Assembly (NCBI GenBank): GCA_964432115.1 | Contig: CAYSMC010000016.1 | Span: 1-30,954 of the forward strand | DNA from: JAAZKO01 sp964432115 | GTDB taxonomy: Bacteria > Patescibacteriota > Microgenomatia > UBA1400 > PJMF01 | Length of the DNA: 30,954 nucleotides | Direction: 5' to 3' | Shown here: piece by piece, positions 24,596-30,954 of the stretch | Layout: each line of letters begins with the position of its first letter | Numbering within the stretch: position 1 is the stretch's first letter | Notes under the pieces: generated by a model | The model's database searches: none | What the model was told of the DNA's origin: nothing | The model's input: the letters and a program-made list of their open reading frames with translations, nothing else | Program-made: the position numbers and the translations under genes

Positions 24596-25028
24596 GTCTA
24601 CCTTATTTGACGAGTCAACTTTCTACAAGCAGTTTACCACGGATTTACTCAAGGCCAAACAAGAAGTAGTGATCGAGAGTCCATTTATCACTACTAAAAG
24701 AATGAATCAGCTAGCACCTATCTTTAGTAAGCTGGTTAGACGTGGAGTTAGAGTCTACGTCATCACCAGAGACCCTAGAGAACATCGAGAGCCTTACAAA
24801 GAGCAGTCGGAGCATGAGATACAGCACTTTGAACAAATTGGGGTGCAGGCGCTAATCTGCCAGGGCAATCATCATCGCAAGTTAGCGATAATTGACAGAA
24901 AGATTCTTTGGGAAGGCAGTCTTAATATACTATCTCAGATTAAAAGCAGGGAAATTATGCGCCGCTTTGATGGCGGCGGCTTCGCCGTGGAGATGTTTAA
25001 TTTTTTGAAACTCGAGAGATTTATATAA
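24588..25028 (+). CDS. Single-HKD phospholipase D-like nuclease
   Basis: 146 residues, a one-domain PLD protein that would act as a dimer. The active-site motif is H-x-K-x4-D in NHHRKLAIID (about 94-103), followed by the family's GSLNIL in place of GSxN. VIESPFITTKRMNQLAP and GVRVYVITRDPREH are typical strands of the fold. Known of the family: single-HKD members such as Nuc from conjugative plasmids are DNases, and others sit in helicase or restriction operons. A strong Shine-Dalgarno (AGGAGG, 24576-24581) six bases before ATG contrasts with the leaderless genes of the chromosomal part. It lies in the element region opposite the secretion genes. Target unknown. Confidence 0.85.
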   Translation: MFKSTLFDESTFYKQFTTDLLKAKQEVVIESPFITTKRMNQLAPIFSKLVRRGVRVYVITRDPREHREPYKEQSEHEIQHFEQIGVQALICQGNHHRKLAIIDRKILWEGSLNILSQIKSREIMRRFDGGGFAVEMFNFLKLERFI

Positions 25029-25063
25029 ATTATGGTAGACTACCACTATCAATAAAGGAAAAT

Positions 25064-25273
25064 ATGACAAAACAACCAACAGAAGCAGAAATCCAAAAAG
25101 TACTTAAGATGCTAGAGGAATCAGATCCAGATAATGCTACTCGTGAGAATGCTATCAAAGTTATTGAAGGTATGAAAACAATGGCAAGTGGAGTGATCGA
25201 CAAGATTGATGATGATCTAAAAACAGGCAAAGTAAAAGTATCAGATGATGGAAAAGTTACTAGAAAAGACTAG
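25064..25273 (+). CDS. Small acidic protein of unknown function
   Basis: 69 residues with a clear Shine-Dalgarno (AAAGGA) five bases before ATG 25064. It is rich in Asp, Glu and Lys with no membrane helix or cysteine. Predicted as a helical N-terminal two-thirds (EAEIQKVLKMLEES, then ENAIKVIEGMKTMASG) and a charged tail with GKVKVSDDGKVTRKD. I do not recognise the family. Its stop codon touches the stop of the convergent XRE gene (TAGTTA), so there is no space between element and CBASS cassette on this side. It could be element maintenance or an accessory protein, with no evidence for either. Confidence 0.6.
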   Translation: MTKQPTEAEIQKVLKMLEESDPDNATRENAIKVIEGMKTMASGVIDKIDDDLKTGKVKVSDDGKVTRKD

Positions 25274-25480
25274 TTAAAAAGGTAAGACCTCAGACGATTT
25301 AACCCCAAGAGCTGTGACTATTTTTTCGAGTGCTTCGTAAGAAGGATTTTCTCCACCACGCTCGATACGAGCATAGTAATTAACATGAATCTTGGCTTTA
25401 TCAGCTATCTGTTGCTGGGTTAGTCCAGTCTTGTTACGAGCTGACTTAATGTTTTGGCCGAATTGTTGTTGTGATCCCAT
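25274..25480 (-). CDS. XRE-family helix-turn-helix regulator
   Basis: 68 residues, a single HTH_3 domain. Helices 2 and 3 are LTQQQIADKAKIHVNYYARIERG (about 19-41), and NPSYEALEKIVTALGV follows as in Cro/C1-type repressors. There is no extra domain. It lies 20 bases after the Cap15-like effector on the same strand, so it may belong to the CBASS transcript. A TATAAT at 25495-25490 also gives it a possible promoter of its own with a four-base leader. Known of the family: DNA-binding repressors, often autoregulatory. Controlling the CBASS promoter is a reasonable inference but no operator has been identified. Confidence 0.9.
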   Translation of the reverse strand: MGSQQQFGQNIKSARNKTGLTQQQIADKAKIHVNYYARIERGGENPSYEALEKIVTALGVKSSEVLPF

Positions 25481-25489
25481 ATTTATTCA

Positions 25490-25495
25490 ATTATA
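25490..25495 (-). promoter_or_regulatory. -10 box before the XRE gene
   Basis: TATAAT on the minus strand, predicted start near 25483, ATG at +4. A weak -35 (TTAAAA, 25518-25513) lies 17 bases upstream inside the end of the effector gene. Confidence 0.45.
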
Positions 25496-25500
25496 TAAAA

Positions 25501-26097
25501 TTATTTTAACTTTTTTAAACTAATCATTCCATAGTTATTTCTATCCCTTCCGGAATAGTAATTTCCCTTTAAAGAATTTGTCTTTTTATCATAAATTAAC
25601 TTAGCAGAACCTTCATGCATAGACATAGTTTCGACGGCATCATATTCTGGTTCATTTCTAAAGAAATAAAAGAGTGCTACTTTATTATCTACCTCACACG
25701 AGCCAAAATTTTCATGGATACTAACAGACTTCGATTCATTAAACTGACCATAAATTTTAATCTTTGTAGCTGATTGCTCAATTATTAGCTTCGCATAAAT
25801 ATCAGATTTAAATTTGTCATGCGATGATTTAATTGTGCCTACCCATGATCCATTAAGGTCATCAGCAATTAAAATTCCCAACTTCTGGAAAAGCGGATTT
25901 TTCCATGCAACATTGTTAAAATATGTAAATAATGCAACGTATATACCAGAAACTGAAGGAACTTCTATGTAAAATGGAATAGTAATACCAAACTCTTTAA
26001 AAGTTATATCTAGCAAGTAAGCTACAAATACGCTTAAGGTAATCAAGGCTACAATGAAATAAGAAAAGTTTTTGTAATTATCGACATTTATGTTCAT
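25501..26097 (-). CDS. cap15: Cap15-like (S-2TMBeta) CBASS effector
   Basis: 198 residues. Two membrane helices (about 11-30 and 42-62) are followed from about 80 to the end by an all-beta domain. It opens with LNGSWVGTIKSS, includes the strands KLIIEQSATKIKIYGQF and LFYFFRNEP, and closes with GNYYSGRDRNNYGMISLKKL. This is the architecture of Cap15, a CBASS effector with two helices and a small beta-barrel that binds the cyclic nucleotide and damages the membrane. The G-x-W-x-G opening and the YYSGRDRNxYG end are features I associate with that domain from memory. The start ATG overlaps the CD-NTase stop (ATGA), which ties the two functionally. Fold assignment is by pattern and context rather than search. 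Confidence 0.82.
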   Translation of the reverse strand: MNINVDNYKNFSYFIVALITLSVFVAYLLDITFKEFGITIPFYIEVPSVSGIYVALFTYFNNVAWKNPLFQKLGILIADDLNGSWVGTIKSSHDKFKSDIYAKLIIEQSATKIKIYGQFNESKSVSIHENFGSCEVDNKVALFYFFRNEPEYDAVETMSMHEGSAKLIYDKKTNSLKGNYYSGRDRNNYGMISLKKLK

Positions 26098-27035
26098 ATA
26101 GTTATATTTCCGAGAAAATAACTCCCAATCTTGTTAATAAAAAGAGCTGCATCATTGATATTCCATGTTTTCTGGTTGATCAAGCTATCTTGTTCATTCG
26201 CACACACAAAACCTGATACTCTGCCAGAATCTATTGCATCTAAGAGAAATTGAAGTGTTTTTAACATACATTCAGTGTAGCTACCGTCAAAACAAGGACT
26301 GCTACAGTTATATAGAAGATTTTCAATAAAATATGAAGAGGCTGTTTTTTCTCCCAGCTCATTGTGTTCGACGAGATCATTTTTCATATTTTTAAAAATT
26401 CTGACTAAGTCCTTAAATTTACCACTAGTATCAGTATTTTTAGATTGGCAATTTTCTATGTGTTTTTTTGGATAATTGATTATTTCGCTATCATCAGAAG
26501 TATTAAAAAGACGCATGCCTTCTACAAACTCTTGATTTGTATGAGAAATAAATTTTTTATATATCCTGTATTGAAAACTTGGAACAACATCAGCGCTAAC
26601 TCTATTACCATTTGCTAATACGTTAAGGCATTTATCAGACCATTCCGTTTTATCGCCGAATTCTTTGATTAAACTCAGATAAACATCTTTTTTGAATTGC
26701 TTAAAATGATATAGGCTGTCGCTGTGCATAGAATCATATAGATTTTTTTGAACTTCATCTAGCATGTTTTTTCTTGGCACAAATACAGAATTTAGCTGAA
26801 CAACTATATCGACATCACTATCAAACCTAACATTTGTATGATTAGCGTAAGATCCTTGTAAATATATTTCGTATTTAAAACTATGCAGGTGATACTCCTT
26901 CTTTATTTGTTCAATTGGGAAATGCTTCGCTAAAGCAGACTCAATTAAGTCTCTAGTGTTCTGTATTTTTTGCATCTCAGTTGGACTAGGCGCATGAGAC
27001 CAAATTTCTAGTTGCTGATTTGATATTTGCTGCAT
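26094..27035 (-). CDS. CBASS CD-NTase (cyclic oligonucleotide synthase)
   Basis: 313 residues. The nucleotidyltransferase active site is intact: GSYANHTNVRFDSDVDIVV gives G61-S62 and the metal-binding D74 and D76, and the third acidic residue is D149 in VSADVVPSF. The GS..TNV..DSDVD pattern is characteristic of bacterial cGAS/DncV-like enzymes. A helical C-terminal half follows (about 200-300), like the PAP/OAS1-type core. Known role: on phage infection it makes a cyclic di- or trinucleotide that activates the effector. Clade and product cannot be assigned from sequence by eye. It has its own promoter and a GGAG six bases before ATG. No Cap2/Cap3 or HORMA/TRIP13 genes are nearby, so this is a minimal type I layout. 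Confidence 0.9.
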   Translation of the reverse strand: MQQISNQQLEIWSHAPSPTEMQKIQNTRDLIESALAKHFPIEQIKKEYHLHSFKYEIYLQGSYANHTNVRFDSDVDIVVQLNSVFVPRKNMLDEVQKNLYDSMHSDSLYHFKQFKKDVYLSLIKEFGDKTEWSDKCLNVLANGNRVSADVVPSFQYRIYKKFISHTNQEFVEGMRLFNTSDDSEIINYPKKHIENCQSKNTDTSGKFKDLVRIFKNMKNDLVEHNELGEKTASSYFIENLLYNCSSPCFDGSYTECMLKTLQFLLDAIDSGRVSGFVCANEQDSLINQKTWNINDAALFINKIGSYFLGNITI

Positions 27036-27044
27036 AATTTCTCC

Positions 27045-27073
27045 ATTATATACGTATATTACTATTCTCCCAA
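27045..27073 (-). promoter_or_regulatory. CBASS operon promoter inside the M23 gene end
   Basis: TTGGGA (27073-27068), 17 bases, TATAAT (27050-27045), predicted start near 27038, three bases before the CD-NTase ATG. The GGAG at 27044-27041 would lie upstream of that start and would serve only on read-through messages from the secretion operon. The cassette could thus be expressed both alone and with the element. Confidence 0.6.
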
Positions 27074-27664
27074 AAACACTCTCGGATTCACCGGTATCCC
27101 ATACACTCTAGTTTCAAGATGTAGATGTGGCCCTGTAGACCAACCAGTAGTACCCATCTTGCCGATCTCGTCTCCAATTTTTACCTCTTGTCCTTCAAAG
27201 ACATAGATTTTATCTAAATGGCCATAGAGGGAGATAATGTTATCTCCATGATCAATAATAATGTGTTTGCCATATCCCCAGAAGATCTCTCCAGCATAAA
27301 TTACTTTACCCTGCATAAGTGGAGAAATTGGGGTTCCCAGACTGTTAGCGATATCAATTCCAGTGTGGAATACCTGATAGGAGCTAGACTTGGCAAATTC
27401 TAGAGTAATCACTCCTTGTACTGGCCAAGCTATCGTATGGTCTACTTCACTTACTACTTCACCAGTTGTAGGGTCTAGGATCTGAACATTTCTTGTTTCA
27501 CTATCTACTCCCACCAAAGCGTCAGACACCACATTAATACCAGTGTGAGCCAGGATAAACACGGCAATCACTGGCAGCATCAACACGACTAAGAATGCTA
27601 GTAAGACTAGCTTGAACTCTCGTTTAAAGGAAAATATCGTGGCGATTTGGGCATAAATGTTCAT
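27062..27664 (-). CDS. M23 (LytM-type) peptidase of the secretion block
   Basis: 200 residues. An N-terminal helix (about 19-40) serves as anchor, a short linker follows, and then a complete M23 domain: H100 and D104 in HTGID, H149 in YGH, and H180 plus H182 in GPHLHLE. Known reaction: zinc endopeptidase cutting peptidoglycan cross-bridges, often used to open the wall for secretion or conjugation machinery. It ends three bases before the VirB4 gene begins upstream of it, in the same operon. Start at ATG 27664. The last gene of the secretion run, its 3' end contains the CBASS promoter. Confidence 0.93.
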   Translation of the reverse strand: MNIYAQIATIFSFKREFKLVLLAFLVVLMLPVIAVFILAHTGINVVSDALVGVDSETRNVQILDPTTGEVVSEVDHTIAWPVQGVITLEFAKSSSYQVFHTGIDIANSLGTPISPLMQGKVIYAGEIFWGYGKHIIIDHGDNIISLYGHLDKIYVFEGQEVKIGDEIGKMGTTGWSTGPHLHLETRVYGIPVNPRVFLGE

Positions 27665-27667
27665 GGG

Positions 27668-29479
27668 CTATTGATAAATCTCTCTGGGATCAGTAGTTAG
27701 CAAGGGGTGCTCTTTTTCACTCGCTACCACCTTAAGTGCTACATGATTTTGATCAGCAATAATTAAGCCTTCACCTTTGTCGCAAGTCAGTAAGTAGCGT
27801 TGTTCGTACTCACTCAAGTTAAACTCTTGAGCCACCTTTTTGATCGTGGTGGTGTCTTGTCTCATTGGGATACGAAGTGATGATTGTGAAGCAATTGCTC
27901 GACCATATTCTTGATTAAGAAAGTCATTTGCTTGTTGTGAGATGAGAGTGACTCCTAGATAGTGCTTACGGGCTCGCCTAGTTAGTCCTGCTAGAAACCT
28001 AGCACTCTCTTCATGTTGGAGGAGAATCCAAGCCTCATCAATCACTAGAATACGCTTCTGTGGGTCAGCCTTGACTTGTGAATGAACAAAGTTAGCCGTG
28101 GCTAGAATCATAATCTGGCGCAAAGACTCATCTAGATCCTTAATATCAAAAACGACTAGTCGGTTATCCAGGTTCACATTAGTCTGTCCGTCAAATACCG
28201 TTGAGAGTGAGCCAGAGACAAATCTCTCCAATCTGTCACACAAGTCTTTTTGCTTCATTTTCTTGAGAGTTTTGTAGAGATCTTTTAGGAGTGGTAACTT
28301 CTGTTTGTCCGCAAATTTTTTCATTCTCATCGAGAAGCCAAAGTTCTTGTAAGTAGCAATCAGTGCTTTATCAATCACCGCCCGCTCCTCAGAGTTAAGC
28401 GATCCAACTAGTAAGGAGACTATCTCGGTTAGATCTTGGATATGCTCAGCTAGATTATTCTTGCCATTATATGACTTGAGAGAGAAATCAAAAGGATTAA
28501 TCTTTTCCTTGCTTGTTGCAGAGAGTCTAATGTATGTTCCCTTAACTGATTTAGTCAGTTGTTTGTACTCCCGCTCTGGGTCAATCACGATGACTCGGGT
28601 GCCTTGCATCAGTTGTCTTAAGATCTCGACTTTGGCGGTGTAGCTTTTACCACTCCCAGATTGTGCAAATATTATGGCGTTAGCATTATTGAGTGAAAAC
28701 CTATCCACGATTACCAAAGAGTTATTGGATTTGTTAATTCCGTACAATATCCCAGACTCTTGCACTAACTCAGACGAGACAAAGGGGAAAGTTAGCGCCG
28801 CACTAGAGCTATCTAGGTTGCGATTCTGTCCTAGTTTGTTCTCTCCTCGGGGTAGGGCGGTTTGCAGGCCCTCAAGTTGTTGGAAGGTGGCAGTCTTGAT
28901 GTAAAAGAGTCTAGTAGACATGACTGTTTCTAGGATTGTGGTGATCTTGTTAAGATTGGACACGCTCTCAGCCGTGATCGTCATGTAAATACCGATCTGA
29001 AAGAGCTTTTCTTGCCCACGCTGGATCTTATCCTTAAGTTCAATTGCCGACTCCAGTGGATCAGTGATCTCTGAGCCAATCACTTTACCCTGTTTGAGCA
29101 TAGTACGTTTGGTAGATTCGAGCTCGGTAATTTTACGATTAAGTTTGGGCAGAGCTAGAAGTGGATTAATCTGCTCAATATGATGTGAGATATCAATGTT
29201 GTGGTTAAAGTTAATCAGCATATTCAGCCACCCCACACTTGCTATATACGGATAACCGGAAACAAATAATGTGCGCACAAACTTATCACCCATTTGTAAG
29301 TAAGTAGATTCCTCCGCCAGTCCTGAATATGAGATTAGGTCTAGTTGATCTTGCCCGCCAAAATTGAACTGGACGGCCTTTTTCTCGAGTAGCTTTTGGA
29401 CTTTTCTCTTCTTACTTCGCCTCACTCGCTTGGCGTGTTCTTTTTTAATGGCTTTGATTTTGTTTTTGAAGTTAAACAT
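27668..29479 (-). CDS. virB4: VirB4/TraC-type conjugation ATPase
   Basis: 603 residues. A basic N-terminus leads into a region with the family's N-domain second half, then the RecA-like motor: Walker A QSGSGKSY (273-280) and Walker B RILVIDEAW (476-484), preceded by VVFDIKDLDESLRQ and followed by RRARKHYLGVTLISQQ and an arginine-finger region. Known role: ATPase powering pilus assembly and substrate transfer in type IV secretion/conjugation. Shine-Dalgarno AAGGA precedes ATG 29479 by six bases. Its first bases overlap the previous gene by eight. Codons are less A-rich than in the chromosomal part. Confidence 0.95.
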   Translation of the reverse strand: MFNFKNKIKAIKKEHAKRVRRSKKRKVQKLLEKKAVQFNFGGQDQLDLISYSGLAEESTYLQMGDKFVRTLFVSGYPYIASVGWLNMLINFNHNIDISHHIEQINPLLALPKLNRKITELESTKRTMLKQGKVIGSEITDPLESAIELKDKIQRGQEKLFQIGIYMTITAESVSNLNKITTILETVMSTRLFYIKTATFQQLEGLQTALPRGENKLGQNRNLDSSSAALTFPFVSSELVQESGILYGINKSNNSLVIVDRFSLNNANAIIFAQSGSGKSYTAKVEILRQLMQGTRVIVIDPEREYKQLTKSVKGTYIRLSATSKEKINPFDFSLKSYNGKNNLAEHIQDLTEIVSLLVGSLNSEERAVIDKALIATYKNFGFSMRMKKFADKQKLPLLKDLYKTLKKMKQKDLCDRLERFVSGSLSTVFDGQTNVNLDNRLVVFDIKDLDESLRQIMILATANFVHSQVKADPQKRILVIDEAWILLQHEESARFLAGLTRRARKHYLGVTLISQQANDFLNQEYGRAIASQSSLRIPMRQDTTTIKKVAQEFNLSEYEQRYLLTCDKGEGLIIADQNHVALKVVASEKEHPLLTTDPREIYQ

Positions 29480-30092
29480 AGTTATTCCTTAGTAAGGCTT
29501 CAATGGTTTCGCTCTTTAATTCCTGAGTCTTAATTTGGGAGGGATTATAGAAGCTATAGAACAAATCTAGTATTTCCAAGCTGTCTAGCGCCTTGGTTTT
29601 GATTCCCATCTTCTCTAGAGACTTCATAATTAGATCGCGGGTAATGTGGAGCTGTTCTTTGACTAGTTCAAAGTCACGCTTTTTACCCTCATGTCGATAC
29701 GGCACCACGATATAGAAGTGGCGAGAGAGAATTTTATTGCCAGACACTAGATTCTTGATAAATTGGCAGTAGTTAGTGATCTGGTTTTTGTAGACTACTT
29801 GCTTTTCCTCGTCCCTAGACCTCATCATCTGCTCTAAGTACTGATCTATATCTACTTCTCTAACTCGTACCAAGATCTGCAAGTTGCAAGGCAGGGAGTT
29901 AAGGAAGTTTTGGTAGCTATCGATAATCACGTCTTGCTCTTCCTCACTCTTGAGTTCAAAGTTAATTGAAGAGGTCTTAATTACCAGCCGATACTCGTGG
30001 TTGGGTAGTACCAGGATGCCGTTTCTCACCTCCTTGATCTCAATTTGTTTTCTGGAGTTAGTTTTACTTTTTGATTTGTTCAAAAGCCACAT
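29472..30092 (-). CDS. Separate TraC/VirB4 N-terminal-like protein
   Basis: 206 residues with no Walker motif. The segment LVIKTSSINFELKSEEEQDVI and NFLNSLPCNLQILV match the N-terminal domain of TraC-type VirB4 proteins, and RHFYIVVPYR is a further typical strand. In many elements this domain is fused to the ATPase. Here it is a separate gene overlapping VirB4 by eight bases. It starts with a strong Shine-Dalgarno (AAAGGAGG) five bases before ATG 30092. Likely an assembly partner of VirB4 at the membrane. The domain match is from memory. Confidence 0.75.
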   Translation of the reverse strand: MWLLNKSKSKTNSRKQIEIKEVRNGILVLPNHEYRLVIKTSSINFELKSEEEQDVIIDSYQNFLNSLPCNLQILVRVREVDIDQYLEQMMRSRDEEKQVVYKNQITNYCQFIKNLVSGNKILSRHFYIVVPYRHEGKKRDFELVKEQLHITRDLIMKSLEKMGIKTKALDSLEILDLFYSFYNPSQIKTQELKSETIEALLRNNYV

Positions 30093-30582
30093 TCAAACCT
30101 CCTTTCCTACTTACTTTGTAGCGAAAATCCATATCCTGACTGCCCACCAGATTCTCCCAGTTAACTAGGTTCTTGACTTGATAGACTTGAGAAGAGATCT
30201 GTTTTTTAGCCTTAACTTTGACCTGTTTTGTTTTAACCACTTTCTCTTCTTCAAAGCTTGGCAAATACATAGTTCTTAGGTGATTCTCATTTTTGTTGTA
30301 GATGTAGTACTTAGCGCGCAGGTTGTAGCGCAATAATATGGCTAACCAGTCCACAACTACTTTGCCCTTGATTCTCAGAGATAGTAGTAAGCAGGTCACA
30401 AACACTACTGCCGAGACGATGAGCTTGTAGACTACAAAACTCATGGTAGGTGGGAGAATTGAGTAGATTAGAGTGGTAAAAAACACTGGTGCCATTAGAA
30501 TCAGCATCTGCATCAGGTTAAGACTTCCCACAATCTTGTCTTCTACTGTAGTGATCTGTGCTGGTATTACTCTAGTTCTCAT
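30064..30582 (-). CDS. PrgI-family membrane protein
   Basis: 172 residues. The opening IPAQITTVEDKIVGSLNLMQMLIL is the PrgI signature (VPxFIxVEDKIxGPLTLRQ). Two helices follow (about 24-47 and 52-69), then a cytoplasmic part with WLAILLRYNLRAKYYIY. Known of the family: small inner-membrane component of Gram-positive-type conjugation systems, placed next to VirB4 as here. The Lys/Val-rich tail is variable. It overlaps the next gene by 29 bases and the previous by four (ATGA). Confidence 0.9.
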   Translation of the reverse strand: MRTRVIPAQITTVEDKIVGSLNLMQMLILMAPVFFTTLIYSILPPTMSFVVYKLIVSAVVFVTCLLLSLRIKGKVVVDWLAILLRYNLRAKYYIYNKNENHLRTMYLPSFEEEKVVKTKQVKVKAKKQISSQVYQVKNLVNWENLVGSQDMDFRYKVSRKGGLNVAFEQIKK

Positions 30583-30954
30583 CCGTTGATTACCTTTCTT
30601 GGTAGCTTGATTTTACTAGCTGCTGCTCTAGTGGTTGAGGCTGAGTTATCCGCACTAATTACATTTACTACTTGGTTGCTCATTTTCTTAAGAGCCGAGC
30701 TCTTAGCGGTATAAAATACCATCTGCATCATGAGAGACGGTGTTTTAAGGAGTGTAAAGAAAAGACCAATAGCAACTGCTACCGAGATCAGAGAGTTTTC
30801 GCTGTGGTCAGGTAAAGCTAGAAATGCTCCTGCAAGTTGTATTATCACTACATGAACAAACACCATAAAGACATTCACAAAGTAAGTCTTTATCGAGATG
30901 GTGGCAAAGTCAGAGAATCTGGGTAATGCCCACATCATAAAGACAAATGGGGCG
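30579..30954 (-). CDS. VirB6/TrbL-like membrane protein, 5' end outside window
   Basis: The frame stays open through the right edge, so only the C-terminal 124 or so residues are present. Upstream of the internal MMWALP it reads APFVF, so the visible Met is not the start. Two to three membrane helices are followed by a polar tail (NSASTTRAAASKIKLP). The FAPFxxxWALP segment before a helix and PSLMMQMVFY resemble the C-terminus of polytopic VirB6/TrbL channel proteins. Position just before PrgI and VirB4 supports this. Its stop overlaps the PrgI start (ATGA). Confidence 0.7.
   Translation of the reverse strand, partial: APFVFMMWALPRFSDFATISIKTYFVNVFMVFVHVVIIQLAGAFLALPDHSENSLISVAVAIGLFFTLLKTPSLMMQMVFYTAKSSALKKMSNQVVNVISADNSASTTRAAASKIKLPRKVING

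Noticed and set aside
25030..25230. Minus-strand 66-codon frame opposite the 69-residue gene
   Set aside because: The plus-strand gene has a good Shine-Dalgarno and a plausible soluble protein. The minus frame is Ser/Ile/Phe-rich shadow sequence.
2979..27035. Qat-type defence system from TatD plus QueC
   Set aside because: Qat needs an ATPase, QatB, a QueC-like and a TatD-like gene together. Here tatD is in a metG operon 20 kb away and no QatA/B is present.

Overview
The window reads as a chromosome segment from a small-genome, AT-rich bacterium, most likely a member of the Candidate Phyla Radiation (Patescibacteria). This is an inference from several features. The housekeeping enzymes are compact: a MetRS without a C-terminal extension, an AspRS without the usual bacterial insertion domain, and a DnaX without its zinc module. 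Genes are packed end to end, and -10 boxes often sit directly in front of start codons. The conjugation-type gene block is also of a kind common in that group. TGA behaves as a stop. No tRNA, rRNA or CRISPR array was found.

Positions 1-5724 (minus strand) form one run: a small membrane protein, metG, tatD, a family-2 membrane glycosyltransferase and a GT-C (GT39-like) glycosyltransferase that leaves the window. It is divergent from rmuC, with a shared symmetric promoter. Positions 5747-15699 (plus strand) hold the housekeeping core: rmuC, aspS, a D,D-carboxypeptidase, a membrane-anchored hypothetical protein, gltX, a conserved hypothetical protein, ybeY, dnaX, ybaB and rdgB. fbaB and a four-helix membrane protein converge on it. 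Positions 17376-20356 encode a MacA/MacB-type exporter (adaptor, ATPase, FtsX-like permease). A TMTC-like GT-C protein with C-terminal TPRs follows.

Positions 22204-24310 are an accessory patch: a sulfotransferase-like gene, a GNAT acetyltransferase and a lone QueC-like gene, then a structured intergenic region with a palindrome, a long hairpin and a strong terminator. At about 24480 the style changes to stronger Shine-Dalgarno sequences and less A-rich codons. A headless coding remnant runs into a PLD nuclease gene, and a conjugation/type IV secretion block occupies the far right on the minus strand (VirB6/TrbL-like, PrgI, a separate TraC N-terminal-like protein, VirB4 ATPase, M23 peptidase).

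The main discovery is at 25274-27035. An AT-rich three-gene cassette lies between the PLD side and the secretion block: a CD-NTase (cyclic oligonucleotide synthase), a two-helix plus beta-rich protein matching the Cap15 (S-2TMBeta) effector architecture, and an XRE regulator. This is a minimal CBASS anti-phage system. It has its own promoter in the 3' end of the peptidase gene and a 4-base start/stop overlap between synthase and effector. It appears to be cargo of the secretion-bearing element.
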